DNA of 9,659 nucleotides, from the NCBI GenBank assembly GCA_944326495.1, contig CALVEE010000177.1:1-9659 (forward strand), in the 5' to 3' direction. Positions 1 to 6,438 of this stretch are shown one piece after another (positions within the stretch are counted from its first letter, which is position 1; each line of letters begins with the position of its first letter). The notes beneath the pieces were generated by a model. It saw nothing but the letters and a program-made list of their open reading frames with translations. It was not told where the DNA came from and did no database searches. The position numbers were made by a program, and so were the translations under genes. This stretch comes from Candidatus Gastranaerophilales bacterium (lineage in GTDB: Bacteria > Cyanobacteriota > Vampirovibrionia > Gastranaerophilales > Gastranaerophilaceae).

Positions 1-117
1 CATTAACTCTTGCTCAACAATAACTTATAATTATATTATCTAAACAAACTGCTCTTTTAAATTCACTTTATAATTTTTTGTTTGTTCGTATTGTCAGCCC
101 CCTCACCGCATCCGTAG
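1..117 (+). repeat. Left copy of long direct repeat (module T plus start of module B)
   Basis: This stretch is almost identical to 9542-9659. The two copies differ by one inserted A in the run near position 60 and by four substitutions around 88-94. Bases 1-97 (module T) are AT-rich and noncoding. Bases 98-117 are the first 20 bases of GC-richer module B. The first base matches the last base of the 17-bp palindrome that precedes the right-hand copy, so the left copy probably also has that palindrome just outside the window. The mismatches argue for two genuine genomic copies rather than one sequence duplicated by assembly. Confidence 0.93.
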
Positions 118-170
118 TTTTCGGCTCTCGCCTCAAACACGGCTGCTCCTCTCCCGTAGGGCGAGGAAGG
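98..170 (+). repeat. Dispersed repeat module B, left copy
   Basis: A GC-richer module starting CCCCCTCACCGCATCCGTAG and ending in an imperfect palindrome: CCTC and CCC at 148-155, a three-base loop GTA, then GGG and GAGG at 159-166. It matches the reverse complement of 2692-2760 at about 63 of 69 positions. Its first 20 bases recur at 9640-9659, where the window ends. The hairpin lies downstream of glgC and could act in 3'-end formation, but no T-run follows it on either strand, so a terminator call is not justified. Confidence 0.85.
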
Positions 171-249
171 TGTACTTTTTGTTTTTATTTATACACTTAT
201 GATAACTAAATAGATAATAATGTAGAATTCACTCCACAAATATTTTAAA

Positions 250-1488
250 TCAGCTCAAGTGTGCATTCTTCGGAACTACCGTTACTCCGCCATCCGAGAC
301 ATAAAACCCGCGTGCTAAATCTTCTTCTTTATTAACCCCGATTTTGGTGTACGGAGGAATATCAACATTCTTATCAATAATAGCTTTTCTGATTTCAGAG
401 TACCTTCCAACATTAACATTTTCCATTAAAATACTGTCAGAAACCTGCGAGTAGCTGTTAATCTTGACTTTTGGAGATAATATACATCTTGAAAGCATTC
501 CCCCGGATACAATACAACCCTCCGAGACCATTGAATTTGTAGCCATACCGACTCTGTCACCTTCCTGCCAGATGAATTTTGCGGGAGGGTAGTTGTAATT
601 AAATGTCCTAATCGGCCACTCTTTTGAATACAAATTTAATTCCGGCTCATAATCCAATAAATCCATATTCGCCTGCCAGTAAGCGTCAATACAGCCTACA
701 TCTCTCCAGTAACCCTTCTCTTTTTCTGTCATTCCGGGGAAGTCATTGTCGCTAAAATTGTAAATATAAACCCGTTTCCCCTGATTTAAAAGCATAGGAA
801 TAACATTTTTCCCGAAATCGTGGTTAGAACCCTCAATTTTAGAGTCCTCTTCAAGTGCATTTAATAAAATTTCTTTGTTGAAGATATAGTTTCCCATAGA
901 AGCAAGGCACATATCTGGTCTGTTTGGCATTGGCTTAGGCGGCGTCTGCGGTTTTTCTACAAATCCGGTCAAACGCCAGTTATCATCAACTTCGATTATG
1001 CCAAACTCATGCGCATCAACTATCGGAATAGGAATAGCAGAAATGGTTAAATCTGCATAATTAGATTTGTGGAACCTTAGCATTTGTCTCACATCCATTT
1101 TATAAATATGGTCGCCTCCAAATACACACACATAATCAGGATCTTCATCTTTTATATGAAACGCGTTTTGAAATACAGCATCCGCTGTCCCCTGATACCA
1201 CGCCCCTCCGGTTCGCATCTGGGCAGGAACCAGATCAACATACTGGTTTAAAAACGGAGATAAAGCCCAGCCGCGGGTTATATGTTTGTTCAAAGAGTCT
1301 GATTTATACTGGGTTAAAACTTTTATCTTATAAAAACCTGAATTAATAAAATTGTTTAAAACAAAATCAATAATTCTATACCTTCCGCCAAACGGTACAG
1401 CAGGTTTTGCCCTGTCCTGCGTAAGCGGATGAAGCCTCTTTCCTTCGCCTCCGGCCAAAATCATTACCAATGCGTCATTTATCGACAT
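250..1488 (-). CDS. glgC: Glucose-1-phosphate adenylyltransferase (ADP-glucose pyrophosphorylase)
   Basis: This cytosolic enzyme makes ADP-glucose and pyrophosphate from ATP and glucose 1-phosphate, the committed step of bacterial glycogen synthesis. The 412-aa product has a nucleotidyltransferase domain at about residues 5-270 followed by a left-handed beta-helix region to about 390. Visible motifs are the nucleotide loop GGEGKRLHPLT (13-23), RAKPAVPFGG (26-35), GGDHIYKMD (124-132, with D126 matching the catalytic Asp142 of E. coli), FVEKP (176-180, with K179 matching the glucose-1-phosphate-binding Lys195), DFGKNVIP (224-231) and YWRDVG (260-265). Length is close to the usual 420-430 aa. 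The ATG is fixed by a strong AGGAGGT site four bases upstream. Arg36 replaces the Lys39 that binds fructose 1,6-bisphosphate in E. coli, so allosteric control may differ. No other glycogen gene lies in the window; the gene is monocistronic here. Confidence 0.97.
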   Translation of the reverse strand: MSINDALVMILAGGEGKRLHPLTQDRAKPAVPFGGRYRIIDFVLNNFINSGFYKIKVLTQYKSDSLNKHITRGWALSPFLNQYVDLVPAQMRTGGAWYQGTADAVFQNAFHIKDEDPDYVCVFGGDHIYKMDVRQMLRFHKSNYADLTISAIPIPIVDAHEFGIIEVDDNWRLTGFVEKPQTPPKPMPNRPDMCLASMGNYIFNKEILLNALEEDSKIEGSNHDFGKNVIPMLLNQGKRVYIYNFSDNDFPGMTEKEKGYWRDVGCIDAYWQANMDLLDYEPELNLYSKEWPIRTFNYNYPPAKFIWQEGDRVGMATNSMVSEGCIVSGGMLSRCILSPKVKINSYSQVSDSILMENVNVGRYSEIRKAIIDKNVDIPPYTKIGVNKEEDLARGFYVSDGGVTVVPKNAHLS

Positions 1489-1537
1489 ATAACCTCCTAA
1501 CTTTTATTAGTGTAGCAGATTTTAATCATTATTGAAA
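1489..1537 (-). promoter_or_regulatory. glgC promoter and ribosome binding site
   Basis: Reading the minus strand, an extended -10 box TGC-TACACT lies at 1517-1509, with a weak -35 candidate TTTCAA at 1537-1532, 17 bases upstream. Transcription would start near 1502, giving a leader of about 14 bases. The leader contains the full Shine-Dalgarno AGGAGGT (1498-1492), ending four bases before the ATG. The RBS is clear; the promoter is inferred from motif and spacing only. Confidence 0.55.
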
Positions 1538-1544
1538 TCATTCT

Positions 1545-1574
1545 TTAGAATAGTATATTTATCTATGCTATAAT
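1545..1574 (+). promoter_or_regulatory. Promoter of the 340-aa gene, probably leaderless
   Basis: A perfect extended -10 box TGC-TATAAT occupies 1566-1574. The -35 candidate TTAGAA at 1545-1550, 18 bases upstream, is weak. The ATG at 1581 follows the -10 box after only six bases, which is where transcription itself should begin. There is no room for a Shine-Dalgarno site and none is seen. The arrangement predicts a leaderless mRNA. A small dyad, ATTCT-TT-AGAAT at 1540-1551, and a 7-bp direct repeat AATCATT (1524-1530 and 1536-1542) lie between this promoter and the glgC promoter and could be a regulator site. Confidence 0.6.
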
Positions 1575-1580
1575 TTGGTT

Positions 1581-2603
1581 ATGAGAAAGATTAGAAAGCT
1601 TTATTATTTTGATAAAAAGAATATGCAGGAGATGATATCGTTTCTTAATAACAGAGATACGTATATTAATAACATAATGTTTAATCCTTTTATCCCTCTG
1701 CATCATTTGCTGCCTCTAAGATTTAAATTCCTTCCGGAAACGTATGTTTTAAAAGATAAAAAAGAAATAAAAGGGCTTATAACAGTTGCACCTTCAAGAT
1801 GTCCTATGAGGAAAATGGAAATTCAAAGATTATTCTTTGAAGAAAATTGCTATGAAGATGCTTCCGAACTGGTTCAGTTTGTTGTGTCAAAATATAAAGC
1901 GATGGGCGTATTTTCATTTGTTGTAAAAGTAGATGATTATATGCCGGAGCTTCTCAAAATGTTTGTAGCAAAGTGCGGATTCAGCCAGATTTCTTATGAA
2001 AAATTGTGGAAAGTTGGGGATATTACGTACGGTTTTAATAAAAAAGATTTTCGTGAATTCAGAAATTCAGATTCTCCGACAGTTTCCGCTCTGTATAATG
2101 AATCGCTTCTCCCGCATATCAGGCCGCTTTTAAGTAAAGATGCAAAAGAGTTTAAAGAAGTTTTCCTCAAAGGACTTTCATATTTTAGTGAATACAAATA
2201 TGTAGTGGAAGATAAAAAATCAAAAAATATTCTCTGTTATCTGTCAATTACAACTTCTGATAATGAGAATTACATTTTAGATATAGTGCAGTCTTCGTGG
2301 GTTGACGTTAATATAGAGTCTGTTATAGGTTTTGCTCAAAGCCAAATAGCAAAGCGTACGAAAGATTTTCATCTGTATATTAAAACTAAAAAGTATACCC
2401 AGCTTGGCGAAAAATATGAACAGGAATTTATTAACAATAAGTTTGAATGCGTGCAAAATCAAATAGTTCTAACAAATACTTCAGCCAGAATTCTAAAAGA
2501 GCCTGTTCATAGCGGCCGATTTACTATTCTTAATCAAGTGTTTAGCGGACAAACCGCAATGCAAAAGCGCCGGCAAAAAACGAGTTATTATTCCGGCCTG
2601 TAA
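1581..2603 (+). CDS. Uncharacterised protein, probably a tandem GNAT-like fold
   Basis: I do not recognise a named family. The 340-aa soluble product seems to hold two copies of one fold. The first half (about 55-145) runs YVLKDKKEIKGLITV, then a helix ELVQFVVSKYKAMGV, then VKVDDYMPELLKMFVAKCGF. The second half (about 206-300) repeats the pattern: YVVEDKKSKNILCYLSI, a helix ESVIGFAQSQIAKR, then IKTKKYTQLGEKYEQEF-NNKFE. The order of strand, strand, helix, then a 'GF'-type ending resembles GNAT acetyltransferases, but neither half shows a clear Q/RxxGxG acetyl-CoA loop, so it may be inactive or may use another acyl donor. The C-terminal 20 residues are basic. The start is taken as ATG 1581; a TTG at 1575 abuts the -10 box and is unlikely. 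It is transcribed alone, divergent from glgC. Function unknown. Confidence 0.88.
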   Translation: MRKIRKLYYFDKKNMQEMISFLNNRDTYINNIMFNPFIPLHHLLPLRFKFLPETYVLKDKKEIKGLITVAPSRCPMRKMEIQRLFFEENCYEDASELVQFVVSKYKAMGVFSFVVKVDDYMPELLKMFVAKCGFSQISYEKLWKVGDITYGFNKKDFREFRNSDSPTVSALYNESLLPHIRPLLSKDAKEFKEVFLKGLSYFSEYKYVVEDKKSKNILCYLSITTSDNENYILDIVQSSWVDVNIESVIGFAQSQIAKRTKDFHLYIKTKKYTQLGEKYEQEFINNKFECVQNQIVLTNTSARILKEPVHSGRFTILNQVFSGQTAMQKRRQKTSYYSGL

Positions 2604-2632
2604 CTCAGACATTGCTTAACTTAACTATTTAG

Positions 2633-2665
2633 AAGTTTAGAGGTTTAGGAGTTGAAGAGAAGTTA
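2633..2665 (+). repeat. Dispersed repeat module A, first copy
   Basis: A 33-base purine/T-rich module built on the word GTTTAG. It matches 9463-9495 at 30 of 33 positions in the same orientation. It lies 29 bases after the stop codon of the 340-aa gene. Confidence 0.8.
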
Positions 2666-2691
2666 TTGTCGGATAGGTATGTCCAACCGCC

Positions 2692-2760
2692 CCTCTCCTA
2701 ACAGGAGAGGAGCAACCGTGTTTGAGGCGTGAGCCGAAAACTACGGATGCGGTGAGGGGG
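2692..2760 (-). repeat. Dispersed repeat module B, inverted copy
   Basis: The reverse complement of this stretch matches 98-166 at about 63 of 69 positions. Its outer end is a perfect hairpin, CCTCTCCT (2692-2699), loop AAC, AGGAGAGG (2703-2710). The degenerate hairpin of the left copy has changed on both arms, so pairing is partly kept although sequence differs. This hints that the fold matters or that the module arose as a palindrome. Confidence 0.87.
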
Positions 2761-2813
2761 AAACCTGTCAGGGGTTTTGTCAACCGGGCATAACTTCTTG
2801 ACAATAAGCTATA

Positions 2814-2830
2814 GTCAGGCACTGCCTGAC
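2814..2830. repeat. 17-bp palindrome GTCAGGCA-C-TGCCTGAC (module C, copy 1)
   Basis: A perfect 8+1+8 palindrome. Two related copies occur at 9336-9352 (right arm degenerate) and 9526-9542 (perfect, with G at the centre). Its symmetry would suit binding by a dimeric protein or a recombinase site, but the copies lie within repeat clusters rather than at promoters. Confidence 0.85.
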
Positions 2831-2871
2831 CTACTATTGCTTATGATAAATAAAAAGTAGTATGAAGGTTG

Positions 2872-3036
2872 CTCTAATTATCATCCACCCCAACCCTGTC
2901 TTGGATTTGCTCCACGCTCACAGAGCTTCACCTTTAAGCCTCACGGCTTAGCAGGTTCAGTCTGTTCGCTATTCGGACTTCCATATTCCCATTTACCCCT
3001 CCGTCCGCAAATCCGCTCCCTCAAAAGGGAGGGAGC
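2872..3036 (+). repeat. Repeat module D, apparently split by an insert
   Basis: The left edge (2872-2890) matches the reverse complement of 9439-9457 at 16 of 19 positions. The right edge is a hairpin, GCTCCCTC (3015-3022), loop AAAAGG, GAGGGAGC (3029-3036), resembling the CCCTCCCT/AGGGAGGG hairpin of the right-hand copy (9416-9435). In the right-hand copy the two parts are adjacent. Here about 112 bases (2903-3014) lie between them, so this copy looks interrupted by a separate element. Confidence 0.6.
2903..3014 (+). other. Foldable insert with closing stem and three hairpins
   Basis: The ends pair perfectly over 8 bp, GGATTTGC (2903-2910) with GCAAATCC (3007-3014). Between them are three successive hairpins: GCTC-ACA-GAGC (2916-2926), TAAGCC-TCAC-GGCTTA (2935-2950) and AGTCTG-nine-base loop-CGGACT (2959-2979, one G-U pair). 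The fourth part, 2980-3006, is unpaired and pyrimidine-rich. The result is a cloverleaf-like multibranch fold on either strand. It is not a tRNA: there is no GTTCRAnnC arm, no anticodon-arm geometry, and it is too long. It may be a structured RNA or the footprint of a small non-autonomous mobile element. Confidence 0.5.
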
Positions 3037-3201
3037 CTGCGCCAAGCACAAGAGCGTCCCTAGGTTAGGCTGGGCGCTTTCCCAGAAGGACAAAGATTAT
3101 AGCCGTGATTGATCGGTTAGACACACCTGTGCCCAACCTTAACTAAGAATTTAAACAAGTTATTAGCCAAGATTACATATAGTACAAATCAATTCATATG
3201 T

Positions 3202-5775
3202 TTAAAACAAATTCAATTGCGGAGCTTCGAGTTCTGTTTCGGCCTCCTTTTTGCTCTTTCTTGAGGCAAGATTTTTGGAGAAATCTTTCTGCATTCTTGT
3301 CATTAATTCTTCCGAGCGTTTTACTACATCATTCGGAAGCCCCGCCATTTTTGCAACCTGAATGCCGTAGCTTTTGCTTGCGCCTCCGGGGACAATTTTT
3401 CTTAAGAACTCGATTTTACCGTTTTCTTCGCTTATTGTTATACGGTAATTTTTTATCTGCGGAAGTGTGTTAGTCATTACATTAAGCTCGTGATAGTGGG
3501 TTGCAAAAATACATTTGGCCTGAATTTTTTTTGCTATATATTCCGCAACTGACCAGGCAATTGCAACTCCGTCATACGTGCTTGTGCCGCGTCCGATTTC
3601 GTCTATAAGAATAAGGCTTTTAGAAGTAGCGCTGTTTAGAATATAAGCTGTCTCAGTCATTTCTACCATAAAAGTGGATTTTCCAAGAGTTAAATCGTCG
3701 CTTGCGCCCACACGCGTAAAGATTTTATCAATAATACCGATTTCGCCGTAATCTGCAGGAATAAACGAGCCTATCTGGGCTAAAATCGCAATCAAGGCGT
3801 TTTGTCTCATATAAGTCGATTTACCTGCCATATTAGGCCCTGTAAGTATCATAAATTCGGTTTTACCCTTATCTGTACTTGATAATTCAATATCGTTTGG
3901 AACATAAGAGCCGAGCGGAAGAATTTTTTCTAATACAGGGTGCCGGCCGTTTTTGATAAAGAAATTCCCGCTCTCATCAAGCTTCGGACAGACATAATTT
4001 TGTTCAACGGCTATAGCTGCAAAAGAGGTTAGTACATCAAGGCGTGCAATACATTCTGCTGTTTTTCGGATTATTTCCACAAACTCTTTTGAATAGTTTC
4101 TAAAGTTGGAAAACGTTTTGTATTCAAGTTCATACGCTTTAACCTGTGCAGTCAAAACTTCATCCTCGTGTTTTTTCAACTCATCCGTAATAAATCTTTC
4201 AGCGCCAGTGAGTGTCTGTTTTCTAACATAGTTTGCTGGGACTTTGCTCAAGTTTGTATTTGTAACTTCTATATAGAAGCCAAAAACCTTATTAAATCCT
4301 ACTTTTAGAGTGGAAATTCCTGTTTTTTCGCGTTCTTTCTGTCCGAATTTCTTAAGCCAGTCCTCGCTGTTGAACATCAAATCCCTTAGATAATCTAAAT
4401 CAGAACTTACTCCGGCTTTTAAAATCCCGCCCTCTTTTATAAGGGGAGGTGCATCTTCTGCGATTGTATTTTCAATAAGTTCTGCGTAATCTTTTATTCT
4501 CTCAAGCGACTCCTCAATTTTATTAAAAACTTCAAGCCCGATGGATTTTGCATAATTAACTAAATCCGGAAGCGCAAAAAGTGACATCTTCAGGCTTAAG
4601 AAGTCTCTCGGGTTTGCTGTTCCGTTACTAAGGCGCGTAGAAAGCCTTTGTATATCATAAATATTCTTTAATTGTTTTTCAATTTCATATCTTGCAGAAG
4701 AATTCTCAACCAGCTTTTTTACTGCCTGCTGGCGTTTTAAGATTCTGTCAGGGTTTTTAAGCGGCTGGCAAATCCAGCTCCTTAAGAGTCTTGCACCCAT
4801 ATTAGTATTAGTTTTATCAATTGCCCATAAAAGTGAGCCGTATTTATTTTTTTCTCTCAATGTTTCCGTAAGCTCAAGATTTTTTCTTGTGCCGGCATCA
4901 AGCGCCATATAATCTGAAAGCTCATAAATTTCAATTCTTTCAAACTTAGGGAATTCTTCTTTTAAATTTTCCCAGATATACGCAAGAATTCCGGCAGCGG
5001 CTCTAAATCCGATAGGGCAGGTATTATACCCGATTGCATCAAGATTAGTTAGATTAAAGACCTGTTTGAGGTTATTTTGTGCAAAACTATCTTCAAATAC
5101 ATTATCAGGAACTTTTGAGCAGTTGTAGTTATTGATGATTTCATCTGGCAGGTCGACGGTTTCTTCCGGAACTATCTGGAAAGGCTGGAGTTTTAATTTT
5201 TTAGCCGGAGCTATGATTTCAGCCGGCTGAATTCTTACAAGCTCGGTTAACAGTGTATCATAGCTAAGCTGTGAGGCTTTAAATTCACCGGTTGAAATAT
5301 CTGTGTAGGCAAAGCCCCATAAATCTTTCTCCTTAAAAACCGCACAAATATAGTTGTTGCGGCTCTGGTTCAGGAAATTGCTTTCGATTAATGTTCCGGC
5401 CGTAATAATCCTTACAACTCCGCGTTTTACTATACCTTTTGCAAATTTTGGGTCTTCAAGCTGTTCGCAGATTGCAATTTTTATATCTTTTGCAACAAGT
5501 TTTTCTAAATACCCGTCTACTGCCTTAACCGGAATTCCCGCAAGCGGTATTCTTCCGAGTTTTGCGCCGCAGTCACGGCCTGTAAGAGTTATTTCAAGCT
5601 CGCGTGAGAGGGTTACCGCATCCTCGAAAAAAGTCTCGTAAAAATCTCCCATCCGGTAGAGCAGAAGACAGTCCGGATGCTCGCGCTTAATTTCAAGATA
5701 TCTCTGCATTGCAGGGGTTGCATCTTCTATTATTACATCTGCTGTATTTACAAGATTGATTTCAGGCTTTGTCAT
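3202..5775 (-). CDS. mutS: DNA mismatch repair protein MutS
   Basis: MutS recognises base mismatches and small loops after replication and, on ATP binding, becomes a sliding clamp that recruits MutL. The product is 857 aa from ATG 5775, near the 853 aa of E. coli. The mismatch-reading Phe-x-Glu is F45-Y46-E47 in GDFYETFFEDA. Connector, lever and clamp regions fill the middle. The ABC-type ATPase has Walker A GPNMAGKST (646-654), Walker B LILIDEIGRGTST with catalytic E726, and FATHYHELN after it. The last five residues, QLNLF, fit the beta-sliding-clamp-binding consensus QL(S/D)LF. A frame-extending TTG 12 codons upstream overlaps the predicted -35 box and adds nothing conserved, so the ATG is preferred. 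No Shine-Dalgarno precedes it. mutL is not in the window. Confidence 0.98.
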   Translation of the reverse strand: MTKPEINLVNTADVIIEDATPAMQRYLEIKREHPDCLLLYRMGDFYETFFEDAVTLSRELEITLTGRDCGAKLGRIPLAGIPVKAVDGYLEKLVAKDIKIAICEQLEDPKFAKGIVKRGVVRIITAGTLIESNFLNQSRNNYICAVFKEKDLWGFAYTDISTGEFKASQLSYDTLLTELVRIQPAEIIAPAKKLKLQPFQIVPEETVDLPDEIINNYNCSKVPDNVFEDSFAQNNLKQVFNLTNLDAIGYNTCPIGFRAAAGILAYIWENLKEEFPKFERIEIYELSDYMALDAGTRKNLELTETLREKNKYGSLLWAIDKTNTNMGARLLRSWICQPLKNPDRILKRQQAVKKLVENSSARYEIEKQLKNIYDIQRLSTRLSNGTANPRDFLSLKMSLFALPDLVNYAKSIGLEVFNKIEESLERIKDYAELIENTIAEDAPPLIKEGGILKAGVSSDLDYLRDLMFNSEDWLKKFGQKEREKTGISTLKVGFNKVFGFYIEVTNTNLSKVPANYVRKQTLTGAERFITDELKKHEDEVLTAQVKAYELEYKTFSNFRNYSKEFVEIIRKTAECIARLDVLTSFAAIAVEQNYVCPKLDESGNFFIKNGRHPVLEKILPLGSYVPNDIELSSTDKGKTEFMILTGPNMAGKSTYMRQNALIAILAQIGSFIPADYGEIGIIDKIFTRVGASDDLTLGKSTFMVEMTETAYILNSATSKSLILIDEIGRGTSTYDGVAIAWSVAEYIAKKIQAKCIFATHYHELNVMTNTLPQIKNYRITISEENGKIEFLRKIVPGGASKSYGIQVAKMAGLPNDVVKRSEELMTRMQKDFSKNLASRKSKKEAETELEAPQLNLF

Positions 5776-5784
5776 AGTTATAAT
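5756..5784 (+). promoter_or_regulatory. Promoter of the six-gene operon
   Basis: TTGATT (5756-5761) and a perfect TATAAT (5779-5784) are separated by 17 bases. Transcription would begin near 5791 and give a leader of about 24 bases containing the Shine-Dalgarno AGAGGTG (5802-5808). The promoter lies over the first codons and start of mutS and overlaps the -10 box of the divergent mutS promoter by two bases. Confidence 0.72.
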
Positions 5785-5811
5785 TGTACATAATATACAC
5801 CAGAGGTGCAA
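5783..5811 (-). promoter_or_regulatory. mutS promoter, probably leaderless
   Basis: On the minus strand TTGCAC (5811-5806) and TACAAT (5788-5783) are separated by exactly 17 bases. The mutS ATG follows the -10 box after seven bases, so the expected start of transcription is at or next to the A of the ATG. No ribosome binding site exists between them. The -10 box overlaps that of the divergent operon promoter, so the two polymerases should exclude one another. Confidence 0.55.
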
Positions 5812-5814
5812 GTA

Positions 5815-6426
5815 ATGTTTAGATTAATAAAGATAATTTTTAACGCTTTTCTCCTCGTCCTTGCAATTATCGGGTTTAATGCAATCGGCGGGCAGAAATA
5901 TGTGGAAGCCGTAAGGGTTTCTGTCGGGAATTTTATTCAGGAACGGGCGCAGGAAAACGCTAAAAAAATCGGTGATTTTTCAAAACTTAATGAAGAATTC
6001 CAGATAGATAATGCAGTTAATCTTGCCGGTTATAAGGCTGTACTTGCAGAACATAAAGCTTCCGGACAAAAAATGATTATTGTAGATTCTGGAAAAAAAC
6101 CGCTTCTAACACAAAGTGATATTAAAAGCAGCGAAGTGGATAAGAAGCTTAAAAATCTTGCCGAAAAATTCAAATATCAGGCCATAACCGTTCAGGATAT
6201 AAAAATCGTAGATAGAGGCACAATGAATGTTTACGACAGACAGGTGCCGTATGCTAAATTTGAAGCAAAAGTTACTAAGCTTCCGTTTTCCGATATTTCA
6301 GGAGTCGTAGCAAGCGTAACAACCACGGACGGAACAGAAAAACTTGCGCTTGCTTTGAGCGAAAAAGATAAATACTCGCAGCTGATTACTAATGAATTCT
6401 ATAAAGGAGTTAAGCAGAGCGAGTAG
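5815..6426 (+). CDS. Uncharacterised membrane-anchored protein
   Basis: I do not recognise a family. The 203-aa product has one hydrophobic N-terminal segment (about 5-25, IKIIFNAFLLVLAIIGF) followed by a lysine- and acid-rich soluble part of about 175 residues, so it is most likely anchored in the inner membrane with its bulk outside. A charged helical stretch at about 30-60 (FIQERAQENAKKIGDFSKLNEEF) may form a coiled coil. The rest shows alternating strands ending in a VTTTDGTEKLALALSEKDK region. No lipobox cysteine or catalytic motif is visible. ATG 5815 is chosen because AGAGGTG sits six bases before it; a GTG at 5806 would fall inside that site. It is the first gene of the operon and ends 12 bases before the DUF2993 gene, which suggests a shared role at the cell envelope. 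Confidence 0.85.
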   Translation: MFRLIKIIFNAFLLVLAIIGFNAIGGQKYVEAVRVSVGNFIQERAQENAKKIGDFSKLNEEFQIDNAVNLAGYKAVLAEHKASGQKMIIVDSGKKPLLTQSDIKSSEVDKKLKNLAEKFKYQAITVQDIKIVDRGTMNVYDRQVPYAKFEAKVTKLPFSDISGVVASVTTTDGTEKLALALSEKDKYSQLITNEFYKGVKQSE

Positions 6427-6438
6427 AGGAGATTAGTT

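Larger units (their letters stand above)
2604..3201. other. 598-base noncoding block between two convergent genes
   Basis: The gap between the 3' ends of the 340-aa gene and mutS holds, in order: module A (2633-2665), module B inverted (2692-2760), a 7-bp inverted repeat TTGTCAA/TTGACAA (2777-2783 and 2798-2804), the 17-bp palindrome C (2814-2830), and a foldable region from 2872 to about 3140. The only sizeable reading frame (minus strand, 2637-2822) is a translation of module B and is not credible as a gene. No T-run terminator is visible for either flanking gene. Confidence 0.8.

Noticed and set aside
2637..2822. A 61-codon minus-strand reading frame in the middle repeat block
   Set aside because: It is a translation across modules B and C, has no ribosome site, and the same frame is broken in the left copy of B. 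It is repeat DNA, not a gene.
2798..2826. A promoter with a perfect TTGACA at 2798-2803
   Set aside because: No -10 box lies 16-18 bases downstream (the sequence there is ACTGCC), and no gene follows. The TTGACA is one arm of the inverted repeat with TTGTCAA at 2777-2783.
2903..3014. A tRNA or degenerate tRNA, suggested by the cloverleaf-like fold
   Set aside because: At 112 bases it is too long, has no GTTCRAnnC T-arm, no seven-base anticodon loop on a five-base stem, and no plausible acceptor end.
3198..3473. Plus-strand reading frames antisense to mutS (also 5354-5641)
   Set aside because: They lie entirely within the well-supported mutS gene, lack ribosome sites and show no protein-like motifs.
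5776..5811. A 12-residue longer MutS starting at TTG 5811
   Set aside because: The extra residues (HLWCILCTIITM) are not like MutS N-termini, no ribosome site precedes the TTG, and the codons coincide with predicted promoter boxes.
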